Notes under the pieces: model-generated | What the model saw: the letters and a program-made list of their open reading frames with translations, nothing else | Told to the model about the DNA's origin: nothing | Database searches by the model: none | Shown: positions 9,412 through 18,765 of the stretch, piece after piece | How the letters are laid out: the number at the start of each line of letters is the position of its first letter | Position numbering within the stretch: position 1 is the first letter of the stretch | Made by a program: the position numbers and the translations under genes | Assembly: GCA_028277185.1 (NCBI GenBank) | Contig: JANQGQ010000027.1 | Span: 1 to 44,508, forward strand | DNA from: Woeseiaceae bacterium | GTDB taxonomy: Bacteria; Pseudomonadota; Gammaproteobacteria; Steroidobacterales; Woeseiaceae | DNA length: 44,508 nucleotides | Direction of reading: 5' to 3'

Positions 9412-11372
9412 CCCGGGCCCGAGGCACCGACGGTTCGTTGCTGTCGAGCCTGCCGTGGACGCTCACGGCGCTTGCCGTCGCGGCTCTGCCTCACGTGCCG
9501 TACCTGCCGATCTGGATCACCGCCGCAAGCATCGGCTGCGCGCTGTGGCGAATCGTCATCGAAAAACGCCGGATGCCGGTCCCGCCTGCCTGGTTCCGCG
9601 GCGGCCTCGCGCTCGGTGGATTTGCCACGGTCTTCACAACCTATGGAACCATAAGCGGCGTCGGGCCGGGCACCGCGCTGCTGGCCATCATGGCCTCGCT
9701 CAAGCTGCTCGAGGCGCGTAAGCGCCGGGACCAGTTCGTGCTGCTGTTCATTGCCATCTTCCTGAACATGTCGGCGCTGCTGCGCGAGCAATACGTCTGG
9801 TCGCTGCCGTATCTGCTGCTGAGTCTGGTCGTTACCATGGCCGCGTGGCTGAGGATGTCGGCACCGGCCGGCCAGCCCGCGCGACAGACGATGCGCGTCG
9901 CCGCCCGGTTCGTCGGCTACGCCCTTCCGCTTGCGGTCGCAATGTGGGTCTTCTTTCCGCGGATCGCGACGCCGTTCTGGTCGGTGCCCATCGATACGAG
10001 CTCGGGCGTCACGGGACTCAGCGACACGATGAGTCCGGGCGACATCACGTCGCTCTCGCAGTCCGATCGCGTCGCCTTCCGCGTCCGCTTCGACGCTGAA
10101 CTGCCGGCGCCCAGGGATCGTTACTGGCGGGCGCTCGTGCTGCACCGTTTCAACGGCAGAACGTGGAGCGGCTCGTCTCCGGTGCCCGACAACCAATTCC
10201 GCGAGCGCACGGAGTTCCTTGGCGATCCGCTGGACTACGAGATCACCCTGGAGCCGACCCGGACGCAGCGCCTGATGTCGCTCGACGTCCCGGAAAGCTG
10301 GGATCTCGAACGAACTCACGTCTCGCGGACTAACACGCTCTGGCACGAGCTGCCGGTCGACCAGCGAAGCGTGTATCGCGTCCGCTCCTACGCGCAATAC
10401 CGCCTCGACACGGAGCTCTCCGACTTCGGCAAATCGTGGTATCTCGGGCTGCCTGACGGACGCAACCCGAAAGCCCGCGCACTGGCCCGGTCCATGCGTT
10501 CGGACGCACAGTCCGACCGCGACTACGCGCGGCAGGTTCTCGAGATGTTCAGGCTCGAGCCCTACCACTACACGCTGCAGCCGCCGGCGCTGGGAGCCAA
10601 CCCGGTCGACGCGTTTCTGTTCAACACGCGCCGCGGCTTCTGTGAACACTATGCATCGGCCTTCGCCGTGCTGATGCGCGCGGCCGGCATCCCCGCGCGC
10701 GTCGTTCTGGGCTATCAGGGCGGGGAGATCAATCCACTCGGCGACTATCTGATCGTCCGGCAGGCGGACGCGCACGCGTGGACGGAGGTCTGGCTGGACG
10801 GCAGCGGCTGGGAGCGGATCGACCCTACGGCGGCCGTTGCACCGGAGCGTATCGAATCGGGCATGAGCGGCGCCGCTCTCGATGGGGCAGGAGCCGTGTG
10901 GGGACTCAATACGCCCTCGCGACTCGCGTACCGGCTCGGTATGGCGTGGGACGCGCTCAACGCAAGCTGGAACGAGCTCGTGCTGGCCTATGGGCCGGAA
11001 AACCAGAAGCGCTTCATGAAGTGGCTTGGCTTCGAAAACCCCGACTGGCAACGGCTCCTGTTCACGCTAATCGGCACGGTTGCCGTGCTCGTTACGATAG
11101 TCCACGTTCTGCTGATCCTGCGCTTCCGTCCGCCCCCACACGACCGGGCCCGGCGGTACTACGAGCGCTTCGTCCGCCGCACGGGTATCGAACCGCGCGC
11201 CGCTGAGACGCCCCTGGAATTCGAGCGCCGTATCGGCGAGACCGTCGACCCGGGCGCGGCATCCCGGATTACCCGGGCCTATCTCGATGCACGCTATGGC
11301 GACGGCGGCGAAACGGCACTAGCCGAGCTCCGCCTGGCCGTCCGGAAGTTCAGGCGGCACGCACCAGCCTGA
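9408..11372 (+). CDS. TgpA-like membrane transglutaminase (DUF3488/DUF4129)
   Basis: Inner-membrane protein of the TgpA family; Pseudomonas TgpA has a periplasmic transglutaminase-like domain and is essential there. The 654-residue product has about six N-terminal transmembrane helices (to about residue 200), a periplasmic transglutaminase core, a late transmembrane helix (about 550-572) and a short cytoplasmic DUF4129-like tail. The papain-like triad is visible: Cys412 in RRGFCEHYASAF, His456 in ADAHAWTEVW and Asp472 in WERIDPTA. It is the third gene of the MoxR-DUF58-TgpA unit. Its last 23 bases overlap, tail to tail, the MFS gene on the other strand. Confidence 0.9.
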   Translation: MTRARGTDGSLLSSLPWTLTALAVAALPHVPYLPIWITAASIGCALWRIVIEKRRMPVPPAWFRGGLALGGFATVFTTYGTISGVGPGTALLAIMASLKLLEARKRRDQFVLLFIAIFLNMSALLREQYVWSLPYLLLSLVVTMAAWLRMSAPAGQPARQTMRVAARFVGYALPLAVAMWVFFPRIATPFWSVPIDTSSGVTGLSDTMSPGDITSLSQSDRVAFRVRFDAELPAPRDRYWRALVLHRFNGRTWSGSSPVPDNQFRERTEFLGDPLDYEITLEPTRTQRLMSLDVPESWDLERTHVSRTNTLWHELPVDQRSVYRVRSYAQYRLDTELSDFGKSWYLGLPDGRNPKARALARSMRSDAQSDRDYARQVLEMFRLEPYHYTLQPPALGANPVDAFLFNTRRGFCEHYASAFAVLMRAAGIPARVVLGYQGGEINPLGDYLIVRQADAHAWTEVWLDGSGWERIDPTAAVAPERIESGMSGAALDGAGAVWGLNTPSRLAYRLGMAWDALNASWNELVLAYGPENQKRFMKWLGFENPDWQRLLFTLIGTVAVLVTIVHVLLILRFRPPPHDRARRYYERFVRRTGIEPRAAETPLEFERRIGETVDPGAASRITRAYLDARYGDGGETALAELRLAVRKFRRHAPA

Positions 11373-12618
11373 CGAGGGTCAGCAGCAGCCCCCCAACGAC
11401 GAACAGCGGCAGGAGCGCGAACAGCACCCAGCCGGGCTCATCGGTGAAGATGGCCGCCAGGCCCACGAGCGAGGTTCCGGTTACGTGTGCGAACTTGGTC
11501 AGCGTGTTGTAGAAGCCGAAGAACTCGCCGGGCTGCTCAGCGGGAATCAGCGACGCGTAGAGCGAGCGCGAAAGACCCTGCACGCCTCCCTGAACGCAAC
11601 CGATGACGATCGCCATCGCATAGAAGTGCCAGACCTCGCTCATGAACACGGCGAGACTCGAAGCGATGACGTAGACGATCAACGCGAGGTAGATACCCGG
11701 ACGCGGACCGAGACGGTGGCCGAACACACCGTACAGGAGCGTCGCCGGAAAACCGGCGAAGTTGGTGATCAGCAAGGCCGTGATGAGATCCTCCTGCGAA
11801 AACCCCAGCCGCTGCCCATAGTTGACGGCCATCGTAATCACCGTGAACACCCCGCCGATGTACAGCCAGTACGCAACGAGGAAGACGACTACGTTCCGGT
11901 ACTGGCCGATCCTGCCGATCGTCGCCCTGAGTTCGCGGTAGGCGGCGCGAACGACTCCGGCGCCGACCCGCGTACTGCTCGGCGATTCATGCACGAGAAC
12001 GAGCAGCGGCAACGCGAATCCGGCCCACCAGGCCCCGACGCTGACGAAGGCGAACCTGACGACTTCAGCCGCGTCGGCGAAGCCGTAGGCCTGTGGATCG
12101 CGTAGCAAAACGACGTGCAGGGTGAACAACACGGCGCCGCCCAGATAGCCGATCGCAAAACCCAGCGAGGATACGAAGCTGTAGTTGTCCGCGGTCGTCA
12201 CGTCGATGATCAGCGAGTCGTAGAAAATCGTCGAGCCGTAGTAGCCGATCGACGCGACGGCAAAGAGGCAGCACGCGAGAAGCCAGCCGCCGGCATCGAC
12301 CAGGGCAAGCGAGGCGGTCGCCGCCGATCCAAGGAGCGCGAGGATGAACAGAAAGCGCTTGCGGAGCCCGCCGGCATCGGCAATCGCACCGAAAATCGGC
12401 GACAACAGGCAGATGACGGCGCTCGCACCGGCGTTAGCCCAGGCGAGGCGCGCCGTAACCTCCGCGCCGGAGTCGCCCTGGCTCCAGTAGGCCCCGAGGA
12501 ACAGCGGAAACAGCACCGCAAGCACGGACAGCGCGAACGCCGAGTTGGCCCAGTCGTAGAACGCCCAGGCGAGGACGCGACGGTTCCAGACGCCTTGTGA
12601 GGGGCGTTCAGAGCTCAC
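11350..12618 (-). CDS. UMF1-type major facilitator superfamily transporter
   Basis: Predicted 12-helix inner-membrane transporter of the MFS, UMF1 subgroup (related to vacuolar Atg22-like permeases); the substrate is unknown. The 422-residue product begins with the subgroup hallmark [16 protein letters not shown] (residues 17-32) and has the loop motif [12 protein letters not shown] between helices 2 and 3. The start is GTG (12616-12618), 11 bases inside the 3' end of prfC. It is the last gene of the leftward psd-like/udg/rimI/prfC unit, and its end overlaps the opposing transglutaminase gene. Confidence 0.88.
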   Translation of the reverse strand: MSSERPSQGVWNRRVLAWAFYDWANSAFALSVLAVLFPLFLGAYWSQGDSGAEVTARLAWANAGASAVICLLSPIFGAIADAGGLRKRFLFILALLGSAATASLALVDAGGWLLACCLFAVASIGYYGSTIFYDSLIIDVTTADNYSFVSSLGFAIGYLGGAVLFTLHVVLLRDPQAYGFADAAEVVRFAFVSVGAWWAGFALPLLVLVHESPSSTRVGAGVVRAAYRELRATIGRIGQYRNVVVFLVAYWLYIGGVFTVITMAVNYGQRLGFSQEDLITALLITNFAGFPATLLYGVFGHRLGPRPGIYLALIVYVIASSLAVFMSEVWHFYAMAIVIGCVQGGVQGLSRSLYASLIPAEQPGEFFGFYNTLTKFAHVTGTSLVGLAAIFTDEPGWVLFALLPLFVVGGLLLTLVRLVRAA

Positions 12619-14188
12619 GAGTACTGCGAAAAACGATATCCGGCCAGCGCTCCTCGGTGAGCGTCAGGTTTACACGGGTCGGCGCGACGTAGACGAGACT
12701 GTCGCCATGGTCGAGCGCGAGGTTGTCGTGGGCCTTGCGCCGGAAGTCCTCGAGCATCTTCGGGTCGTCGCTCTCGATCCAGCGCGCCGTGGCCACGTTG
12801 ACCGCTTCGAACAGGCACTCGACCTTGTACTCGTCGCGCAGGCGATGCGCAACGACGTCGAATTGCAGCGGACCCACGGCGCCGAGAATGAGATCGTTGT
12901 TTCTCAGCGGCTTGAACAACTGAGTGGCGCCCTCCTCACAAAGCTGCGCGAGACCTTTGTGCAGCGCTTTGAGCTTCAGCGGGTCTTTGAGCACGGCGCG
13001 CCGAAATATTTCCGGGGCGAAACTCGGAATCCCGGTAAAGACCAGCTTCTCACCCTCGGAGAAGCTGTCACCGATGTTGATGGTGCCGTGATTGTGTATG
13101 CCGATAATGTCGCCGGCGTACGCGGTCTCCGCGTGCTGGCGATCGGCCGCCATGAACGTGATGGCATCCGGCAGCTTCATCTCCTTCCCCAGGCGCACGT
13201 GCGTGACGCGCATGCCCTTCCGGTACTCGCCGGAACAGATCCGCATAAAGGCGATCCTGTCACGATGCCCGGGATCCATATTCGCCTGGATCTTGAACAC
13301 GAAACCCGAAAGACGATCCTCCTCCGGGTCCACGGCGCGGCTGTCGCTGTCGCGTGGCAGCGGCGCGGGCGAGACGTCGACGAACTCGTCGAGTAGTTCC
13401 CGAACGCCGAAGTTCGCAAGCGCGGAACCGAAGAACACCGGCGTTTGGCGCGCCGCCCGATACTCGGCGGGGTCGAACTCGGGGCATGCGCCTTTCACGA
13501 GTTCAACCTCGTCGCAAAACTCCGCGTGACGGTCGCCGAGCGCCTCTATGGCCTCCGGCGTCTCAAGACCCGCGATCTGCTCGAACTCGGGACGCTGGCC
13601 GCGGCCGGCATTCCGATAAAGCACGATCCTGTCGTCGCGCAGGTGATAGATCCCGAGCAGCGACCGCCCCATACCGATCGGCCACGTAATCGGAGCGCAA
13701 GCGATCCCGAGCACGGATTCGATCTCGTCCAGCAGTTCGATCGGCTCCCGCCCCTCCCGATCGAGCTTGTTGACGAACGTCATTATTGCCGTGTCGCGGA
13801 GACGGCAGACCTCCATTAGCTTGATCGTGCGCTGCTCGACGCCTTTGGCGCAGTCTATGACCATCAGCGCGGAGTCGACGGCGGTCAGCGTCCGATACGT
13901 GTCCTCCGAAAAGTCCTCGTGGCCCGGCGTGTCGAGCAGGTTCACGACCTGCTGCCCGTACGGAAACTGCATGACCGAGGACGTGACGGAGATACCGCGC
14001 TGCTGCTCGAGCGCCATCCAGTCCGACGTGGCATGCCGGCTGGCCTTGCGTCCCTTGACGGTCCCCGCCAGCTTGATCGCGCCGCCGAAGAGCAGCAGTT
14101 GCTCGGTCAGCGTCGTCTTCCCGGCATCCGGGTGCGAAATGATCGCAAAGGTCCGCCGACGTTCAACCTCGCGGGCAATGTCGTTCAT
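12608..14188 (-). CDS. prfC: Peptide chain release factor 3 (RF3)
   Basis: Translational GTPase that recycles release factors RF1 and RF2 from the ribosome after peptide release. The 526-residue product (E. coli 529) has the P-loop SHPDAGKTT at residues 18-26, the switch I stretch ending [11 protein letters not shown], the G3 box [12 protein letters not shown] and the NKLDREG box typical of RF3. EF-Tu-like domain II and the RF3-specific C-terminal domain follow. It starts at ATG 14186-14188, 21 bases after rimI, and its 3' end overlaps the MFS start. It lies in the leftward cluster with repair and acetyltransferase genes. Confidence 0.96.
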   Translation of the reverse strand: MNDIAREVERRRTFAIISHPDAGKTTLTEQLLLFGGAIKLAGTVKGRKASRHATSDWMALEQQRGISVTSSVMQFPYGQQVVNLLDTPGHEDFSEDTYRTLTAVDSALMVIDCAKGVEQRTIKLMEVCRLRDTAIMTFVNKLDREGREPIELLDEIESVLGIACAPITWPIGMGRSLLGIYHLRDDRIVLYRNAGRGQRPEFEQIAGLETPEAIEALGDRHAEFCDEVELVKGACPEFDPAEYRAARQTPVFFGSALANFGVRELLDEFVDVSPAPLPRDSDSRAVDPEEDRLSGFVFKIQANMDPGHRDRIAFMRICSGEYRKGMRVTHVRLGKEMKLPDAITFMAADRQHAETAYAGDIIGIHNHGTINIGDSFSEGEKLVFTGIPSFAPEIFRRAVLKDPLKLKALHKGLAQLCEEGATQLFKPLRNNDLILGAVGPLQFDVVAHRLRDEYKVECLFEAVNVATARWIESDDPKMLEDFRRKAHDNLALDHGDSLVYVAPTRVNLTLTEERWPDIVFRSTREL

Positions 14189-14209
14189 CGTTGAGTACTT
14201 GTTTGTTTG

Positions 14210-14686
14210 TCAGTAAGCGACGCCGAGCTTCTTCGCCAGAACAGCCGCGTCTTCGCGCCCGTCGATCGCCTGATAGTACGACGGCCGCCGGGCGACCTGG
14301 TGAAATCCCTTCTTCCGATACAGACCGAGTGCCGCACCGTTCGACGGTCGTACTTCGAGAAACACTTCGCGTACATCCGCATCGCGGGCGGCTCGCAGCA
14401 TCTCATCCAGCAGACGCTCGCCGTAACCCAGAGCCCGGTAGTTCGGATCGACACACAGGTTCAGTATGTGGGCCTCGCCGGCGGCAACCGACAAAATCCC
14501 GTAGCCGATCGGCCGCTCTTCGCAGACTAACACCAGACAGTGATAGCCAGCGAGAAGGCAATCGCGGAACACGCCGTGACTCCACGGGAAATCGTAGCTC
14601 CGACGCTCGATATCGGATACGTCCGACAAATCCTCGTGCAGCATGCCGCGCACGGTAGCCGGCAGCGCCTGAAGCGGAGTTATCAC
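14210..14686 (-). CDS. rimI: Ribosomal protein S18 alanine N-acetyltransferase RimI
   Basis: GNAT-family enzyme that transfers acetyl from acetyl-CoA to the N-terminal alanine of ribosomal protein S18. The GNAT core is clear: the RimI-like DIERRSYDFPWSHGVF region, the beta4 strand HILNLCVDPNYRALGYGERL with its acetyl-CoA loop, and EVRPSNGAALGLYRKKGF. The start is taken as GTG at 14684-14686, which overlaps the udg stop as GTGA and gives 158 aa. A later ATG at 14642-14644 would give 144 aa but removes the strand before the first helix. It is translationally coupled to udg. Confidence 0.9.
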   Translation of the reverse strand: MITPLQALPATVRGMLHEDLSDVSDIERRSYDFPWSHGVFRDCLLAGYHCLVLVCEERPIGYGILSVAAGEAHILNLCVDPNYRALGYGERLLDEMLRAARDADVREVFLEVRPSNGAALGLYRKKGFHQVARRPSYYQAIDGREDAAVLAKKLGVAY

Positions 14687-15333
14687 CCTGCAACTCTCCC
14701 GGCAGAGCGGCGCGCAAGCTTCAGATCCTCCCAGACCCTGGCCTTCTGAGCCGGCGACCGCAGCAAGTAGGCAGGATGATAGGTAACGACGAGCGGCGTG
14801 CCGTTGAAGTCGTGCTCGCTGCCGCGCAGCCGGCCGACGGGCGCGTCGCTGCCGAGGAGTTCCTGTGCCGCAACCCGCCCGACGACGAGGATCAGGCGCG
14901 GCGCGACGGCCGCGATCTGCTGATCGAGATACGAGCGGCAGGCCGCCGCCTCTGCCTTCGAGGGATCGCGGTTTCCCGGCGGTCGGCACTTCAGTACGTT
15001 GGCGATGAACACCGTTTCGCGGGACAGACCGACTGCGCGAAGCATCTCGTCGAGAAGCTTGCCCGCGCGGCCGACGAACGGCTCGCCGCGCCGGTCTTCC
15101 TCGGCGCCCGGCGCCTCGCCGACGATCATCCAGTCCGCAGACGGGTTGCCGACGCCGAATACGGTCTGCGTCCGCGACTCGTGCAGCGCGCAGCGAGTAC
15201 ACCGCGCCACGGCATCGCGCAGCGCCGTGAAGTCGACGGTCGAAGTCGCGGGCGCCTCGTCCCGCGGCACGAATACGTCGATATTCAGCGCATCGAGGTA
15301 CGCGCGCCGCGTTGGTTCAGCCGGACTGGTCAA
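14683..15333 (-). CDS. Family 4 (Fe-S) uracil-DNA glycosylase
   Basis: Base-excision repair enzyme that removes uracil from DNA; family 4 members carry a structural 4Fe-4S cluster. The 216-residue product has the cluster cysteines as expected: C45 and C48 (CTRC), C116 and C132. It also has active-site motif [17 protein letters not shown] from residue 72 and the HPAYLLR motif at 186-192. The start is uncertain: the only upstream option before an in-frame stop is TTG at 15331-15333, without a good SD, and the first 35 residues are not well conserved in the family. The stop overlaps rimI as GTGA. Placement upstream of rimI is common in Gammaproteobacteria. Confidence 0.92.
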   Translation of the reverse strand: MTSPAEPTRRAYLDALNIDVFVPRDEAPATSTVDFTALRDAVARCTRCALHESRTQTVFGVGNPSADWMIVGEAPGAEEDRRGEPFVGRAGKLLDEMLRAVGLSRETVFIANVLKCRPPGNRDPSKAEAAACRSYLDQQIAAVAPRLILVVGRVAAQELLGSDAPVGRLRGSEHDFNGTPLVVTYHPAYLLRSPAQKARVWEDLKLARRSAGRVAG

Positions 15334-15404
15334 TTGGGAGGGCCATGGAAACTCCAGCGCTAGTGTGCCACGACGCCCTTCGCTTGTGCAGCTTGAGAGC
15401 GCTT

Positions 15405-16028
15405 CTAGAGCTTCGGCAGAGTCCCCAGCAGGTCGCTGCCCGCCGTCACCCGCTGCCCGGGCTCGACGTCCAGTTTGGCCGCCGCGGGTACGAACAGCTC
15501 CACATCGCGTACCAGACGCAGGTAGGCACTGCGCTCGCCCTGCCCCAGGCGCTCGCCGTAACGAGTGAGCGCCTTCGGGGCGAGGCCGAGACGGTAGCCC
15601 TCGAAACGCATTGCCACGTCGTCGCCCTCATCGGTCTGAATCCACAACACATTGGCCGGAAACCCGGCCTCAACGGCATCGGAGGCAGCGGGATCCCGAA
15701 CATAGCCTTCCACCGGCGCCCGTGCGGCATACGTACCCAGCGCATCGATGCGGATCCTGAGGCGCCGGTGCCTCTGGCCGTCGTCCGGCCCGGGGGCGGA
15801 CCGGACGTCGACGACCTTGCCGTCGACCGGGCTGACGATGCCGAGCGCCCGCGACGGAACGGCTCTGGGCGGGTCACGGAACACCAGGTAGGCGAGGACG
15901 AACAGGACCAGCGGCAGCGCTACCCAGGCGACCGGCGCGTACATCCACGCCGCCCAGGCCGCCAGCAGCAGCATACCCAGAAACGGCAAACCTTCCGGTG
16001 CAACGGGAAGATTGCGACGAGCTTTCAT
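15405..16028 (-). CDS. Phosphatidylserine decarboxylase-like membrane protein, probable pseudoenzyme
   Basis: The 207-residue product has two N-terminal transmembrane helices (about residues 13-50), then the PSD-A family markers FRDPPR (50-55) and SPVDGKVV (66-73, with the PSD Asp at 69). RAPVEGYV follows at 103-110, then the late GER-x-LFVP stretch at 164-181. Active enzymes self-cleave at a Gly-Ser just before a strand ending in L-Y-L-P to make the pyruvoyl cofactor. The aligned pair here is Val173-Arg174, and the family V-H-V-N-R-A-P histidine seems replaced by Tyr (T-Y-A-A-R-A-P). So the fold is supported, but decarboxylase activity is doubtful. It begins at ATG 16026-16028, diverges from proS, and leads the leftward unit ending in the MFS gene. 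Confidence 0.8.
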   Translation of the reverse strand: MKARRNLPVAPEGLPFLGMLLLAAWAAWMYAPVAWVALPLVLFVLAYLVFRDPPRAVPSRALGIVSPVDGKVVDVRSAPGPDDGQRHRRLRIRIDALGTYAARAPVEGYVRDPAASDAVEAGFPANVLWIQTDEGDDVAMRFEGYRLGLAPKALTRYGERLGQGERSAYLRLVRDVELFVPAAAKLDVEPGQRVTAGSDLLGTLPKL

Positions 16029-16109
16029 CCTGGAACTCCGGGCACGCCGATACTGGCGCGCACAATGTCGCGTCGGGCGCCCCGGGTCAACTGGCAGCTC
16101 TAAAAACGC

Positions 16110-16115
16110 TAGAAT
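16110..16115 (+). promoter_or_regulatory. Putative -10 element of the proS promoter
   Basis: TAGAAT, followed directly by GCCGCGC, lies 36 bases before the proS ATG in the 123-base divergent region shared with the psd-like gene. No good -35 box is visible at 16-18 bases. The GC-rich stretch after the -10 resembles the one after the CATAAT boxes at 27251-27256 and 32462-32467. This is assigned from sequence resemblance only. Confidence 0.35.
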
Positions 16116-16151
16116 GCCGCGCTCGACCAGGATCAAGGAACGCCGAAGACG

Positions 16152-17858
16152 ATGCGCTACTCCCAGTTTCCGCTGACGACACTCAAAGAGGTGCCGGCCG
16201 AAGCCGAAATCGTGAGCCACCAGCTGATGCTCCGCGCCGGGCTGATTCGCAGACTCGCATCCGGCCTGTTTACGTGGATGCCGCTGGGCCTCAAAGTCCT
16301 GCGCAAAGTCGAAGCCGTCGTGCGCGAGGAAATGGACCGCAGCGGGGCGCTCGAACTCCTGATGCCGGCCGTGCAACCGGCCGAACTCTGGCAGGAAACC
16401 GGCCGCTGGGAGCAATACGGTCCGCTGCTCTTGCGGATGTCCGATCGGCACGGCCGCGATTTCTGTTTCGGCCCGACGCATGAGGAGGTCATCACCGACG
16501 TCGCCCGGCGGGAGCTCAGAAGTTATCGCCAGCTACCCGTCAACTACTATCAGATCCAAACCAAGTTTCGGGACGAGATCCGGCCGCGCTTCGGCGTCAT
16601 GCGCTCGCGCGAGTTCCTGATGAAAGACGCCTACTCTTTCGATCTCGATCCGGAAGGTCTCGAAGTCGCTTACGGGAAGATGCACGACGCCTACCGGGCG
16701 ATTTTCGAGCGCCTCGGACTTCGTTTCCGCGTCGTCGACGCCGATAGCGGCGAGATCGGGGGCAGTCGGTCTCAGGAGTTTCACGTGCTTGCGGAGTCCG
16801 GCGAGGACGCGATCGCGTATTGTGACGCCGACAGTTATGCGTCGAACGTGGAGACCGCGGCTACTGAACGACCCGCCGGGGAGCGTCCGGCAGCGACTCA
16901 GGCTCTCGAAACCGTCAGTACACCGGACGTCAGGACGATAGACGCTCTGTGCGAATTCCTGAAAGTACGTCCCGAGCAGACGCTCAAGACCCTGATCGTC
17001 GAAGGCGAGGACGGGCCGATCGCCCTGGTCCTCAGGGGCGATCACGAGCTCAATGCGGTCAAGGCGCAGAAACTACCCGGTGTGAAAACGCCGCTGACGA
17101 TGGCGGGTCCCGATGCCGTCCGGGCGGCAACCGGAGCAGGCCCCGGCTACGCCGGCCCGCACGGTCTCGGGGTACCCGTCTTCTTCGACCACGCGACGGC
17201 ACTGATGGCCGACTGCGTTGCCGGAGCCAACCGCGACGGCGCGCATCTCACCGGCCTCAACTTCGGGCGGGACATCGACGAACCCGGGACCGTCGATATC
17301 CGCAACGTCGTCGCCGGCGATCCGACGCCCGGCGGCAACGGCGAACTGTCGATCGCACGCGGCATCGAGGTCGGCCACATCTTCCAGCTCGGCGACAAGT
17401 ACAGCCGCGCGATGAACGCCGCCGTACTCGACGACGAGGGCCGGGAGCGCGTCCTGTCGATGGGTTGCTACGGAATCGGTATCACCCGGATCGTCGGGGC
17501 CGCTATCGAGCAGAATCACGACGACGCCGGGATCGTCTGGCCTGAACAACTCGCTCCGTTCGACGCCGTCATCGTGCCGATCGGCATGGACAAGTCCGAA
17601 ACGGTCCGGGAGGCCGCCGAAGAACTCTACCGGAACCTCGAAAGCCGCGGCGTCGACGTCCTCATCGACGATCGCAACGCGCGTCCCGGCGTCAAGTTCG
17701 CCGATGCTGAGCTGATCGGGATTCCGCATCGGCTGGTCGTCAGCAAGCGGGGCCTCGCCGCGGGCGAAATCGAGTATCGGCACAGGCGCGACACCGAGTC
17801 GGTGCAGCTGAAACGTGACGAGGCTCTCGACAGGGTCGTGGGCGAATCGCTAGTCTGA
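16152..17858 (+). CDS. proS: Prolyl-tRNA synthetase (bacterial type, with editing domain)
   Basis: Class II aminoacyl-tRNA synthetase that charges tRNA-Pro. The 568-residue product (E. coli 572) has class II motif 2 in the FRDEIRPRFGVMRSREF region (about 139-155). A YbaK-like editing insertion (about 225-405) hydrolyses mischarged Ala-tRNA-Pro. Motif 3 lies in GCYGIGITRIVGAAIEQ, followed by the anticodon-binding domain (about 470-568). The ATG at 16152 begins MRYSQFPLTTLKEVP, a standard ProRS start. It heads a rightward pair with the lytic transglycosylase 26 bases downstream. Confidence 0.97.
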   Translation: MRYSQFPLTTLKEVPAEAEIVSHQLMLRAGLIRRLASGLFTWMPLGLKVLRKVEAVVREEMDRSGALELLMPAVQPAELWQETGRWEQYGPLLLRMSDRHGRDFCFGPTHEEVITDVARRELRSYRQLPVNYYQIQTKFRDEIRPRFGVMRSREFLMKDAYSFDLDPEGLEVAYGKMHDAYRAIFERLGLRFRVVDADSGEIGGSRSQEFHVLAESGEDAIAYCDADSYASNVETAATERPAGERPAATQALETVSTPDVRTIDALCEFLKVRPEQTLKTLIVEGEDGPIALVLRGDHELNAVKAQKLPGVKTPLTMAGPDAVRAATGAGPGYAGPHGLGVPVFFDHATALMADCVAGANRDGAHLTGLNFGRDIDEPGTVDIRNVVAGDPTPGGNGELSIARGIEVGHIFQLGDKYSRAMNAAVLDDEGRERVLSMGCYGIGITRIVGAAIEQNHDDAGIVWPEQLAPFDAVIVPIGMDKSETVREAAEELYRNLESRGVDVLIDDRNARPGVKFADAELIGIPHRLVVSKRGLAAGEIEYRHRRDTESVQLKRDEALDRVVGESLV

Positions 17859-17884
17859 CGCTTCGCATTGACTGGTACTCCGCT

Positions 17885-18469
17885 ATGGATTCCCGACGTC
17901 GTGGTCTGATTGTCTCGCTGTGCGGCCTTGCCCTGGCGCCCGCGCACAGTGGCCTGGCCGCGACCGTCGAACGCCCCGACGAAGAACTGCGGCGGATCCT
18001 GCTCGACGCGGCAAGCTCTTCCGACAGCTTCGGCGACCGGTTCGACGCGGAGGTGTGGCTGACCGACATGTCGCGCCGCCTCGAACGCCAGGTTCGCGAC
18101 CCCGAGGAGCGGATCCGAATTCTGACGCGCGTTCACTACGAAGCCGGCCGGGCCGGCCTCGAACCGGAACTGGTTCTTGCCGTGATCGATGTCGAAAGCA
18201 ATTTCGATCGTTATGCGGTATCCGTCGCGGGCGCACTGGGCCTCATGCAGGTAATGCCGTTCTGGCTGAACGAGATCGGTCGCCCCGGCGACAACCTGCT
18301 GCACATCGACACGAACCTGCGCTACGGCTGCACGATACTGAAGTACTACCTCGACAAGGAGAACGGCGACCTCAGGCGCGCTCTGGGGCGTTACAACGGC
18401 TCGCTGGGTAAGCGCAAGTACCCGAATAAGGTGATCGATCGCCTTACTCGCAAATGGTACAAGGGATAG
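17885..18469 (+). CDS. Small periplasmic lytic transglycosylase (SLT domain)
   Basis: Predicted peptidoglycan lytic transglycosylase, which cleaves the MurNAc-GlcNAc bond to form 1,6-anhydromuropeptides. The 194-residue product has an arginine-rich N-terminus and a hydrophobic stretch ending in an Ala-rich site near residue 26, consistent with a signal peptide. The SLT domain (about 83-190) shows the catalytic Glu104 in VESNFDRYAVS, GALGLMQVMP, and ALGRYNGSLGKRKYP. It lacks the large superhelical domain of Slt70 and is therefore a minimal enzyme. The ATG at 17885 lies just after proS, a neighbourhood also seen in pseudomonads. Confidence 0.9.
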   Translation: MDSRRRGLIVSLCGLALAPAHSGLAATVERPDEELRRILLDAASSSDSFGDRFDAEVWLTDMSRRLERQVRDPEERIRILTRVHYEAGRAGLEPELVLAVIDVESNFDRYAVSVAGALGLMQVMPFWLNEIGRPGDNLLHIDTNLRYGCTILKYYLDKENGDLRRALGRYNGSLGKRKYPNKVIDRLTRKWYKG

Positions 18470-18486
18470 CCGGATCCTTCTTAAGC

Positions 18487-18765
18487 CTACCCAATGATGA
18501 ATCCCTCACAGGATTCGACCGGAACGTCGCGCCGGGCAACGTGCGTTACGCGCGCCAGCGGCGGACCGTCGGCAAGCCAGCTCTCTAGTGCTTCCAATGC
18601 CTGGGGACTCCCGACCGCATAGACTTCGACGTCGCCGCTATCGAGGTTTATGGCGTAGCCGGATACGTCGAGTTCGCGTGCTTTGCGGCGCGTGCTGTCG
18701 CGGAACCAGACGCCCTGCACCTTGCCGCTGATCGTATAGAGACGGGATGCCGGAAAATGATTCAG
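18487..18765 (-). CDS. Acylphosphatase, apparently starting at CTG
   Basis: Small cytosolic enzyme that hydrolyses acyl phosphates. The first conventional start (GTG 18718-18720) would delete the first beta strand and most of the phosphate loop, leaving 77 aa. Reading upstream in frame gives MNHFPASRLYTISGKVQG, a normal acylphosphatase N-terminus. The first possible codon there is CTG at 18763-18765, which overlaps the DUF4398 stop as CTGA, the coupling geometry seen at other junctions here. The 92-aa form places catalytic Arg22 (GVWFRD) and Asn40 (GYAIN) almost exactly as in muscle acylphosphatase (Arg23, Asn41). Identity is firm; the start codon is inferred. Confidence 0.85.
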   Translation of the reverse strand: MNHFPASRLYTISGKVQGVWFRDSTRRKARELDVSGYAINLDSGDVEVYAVGSPQALEALESWLADGPPLARVTHVARRDVPVESCEGFIIG

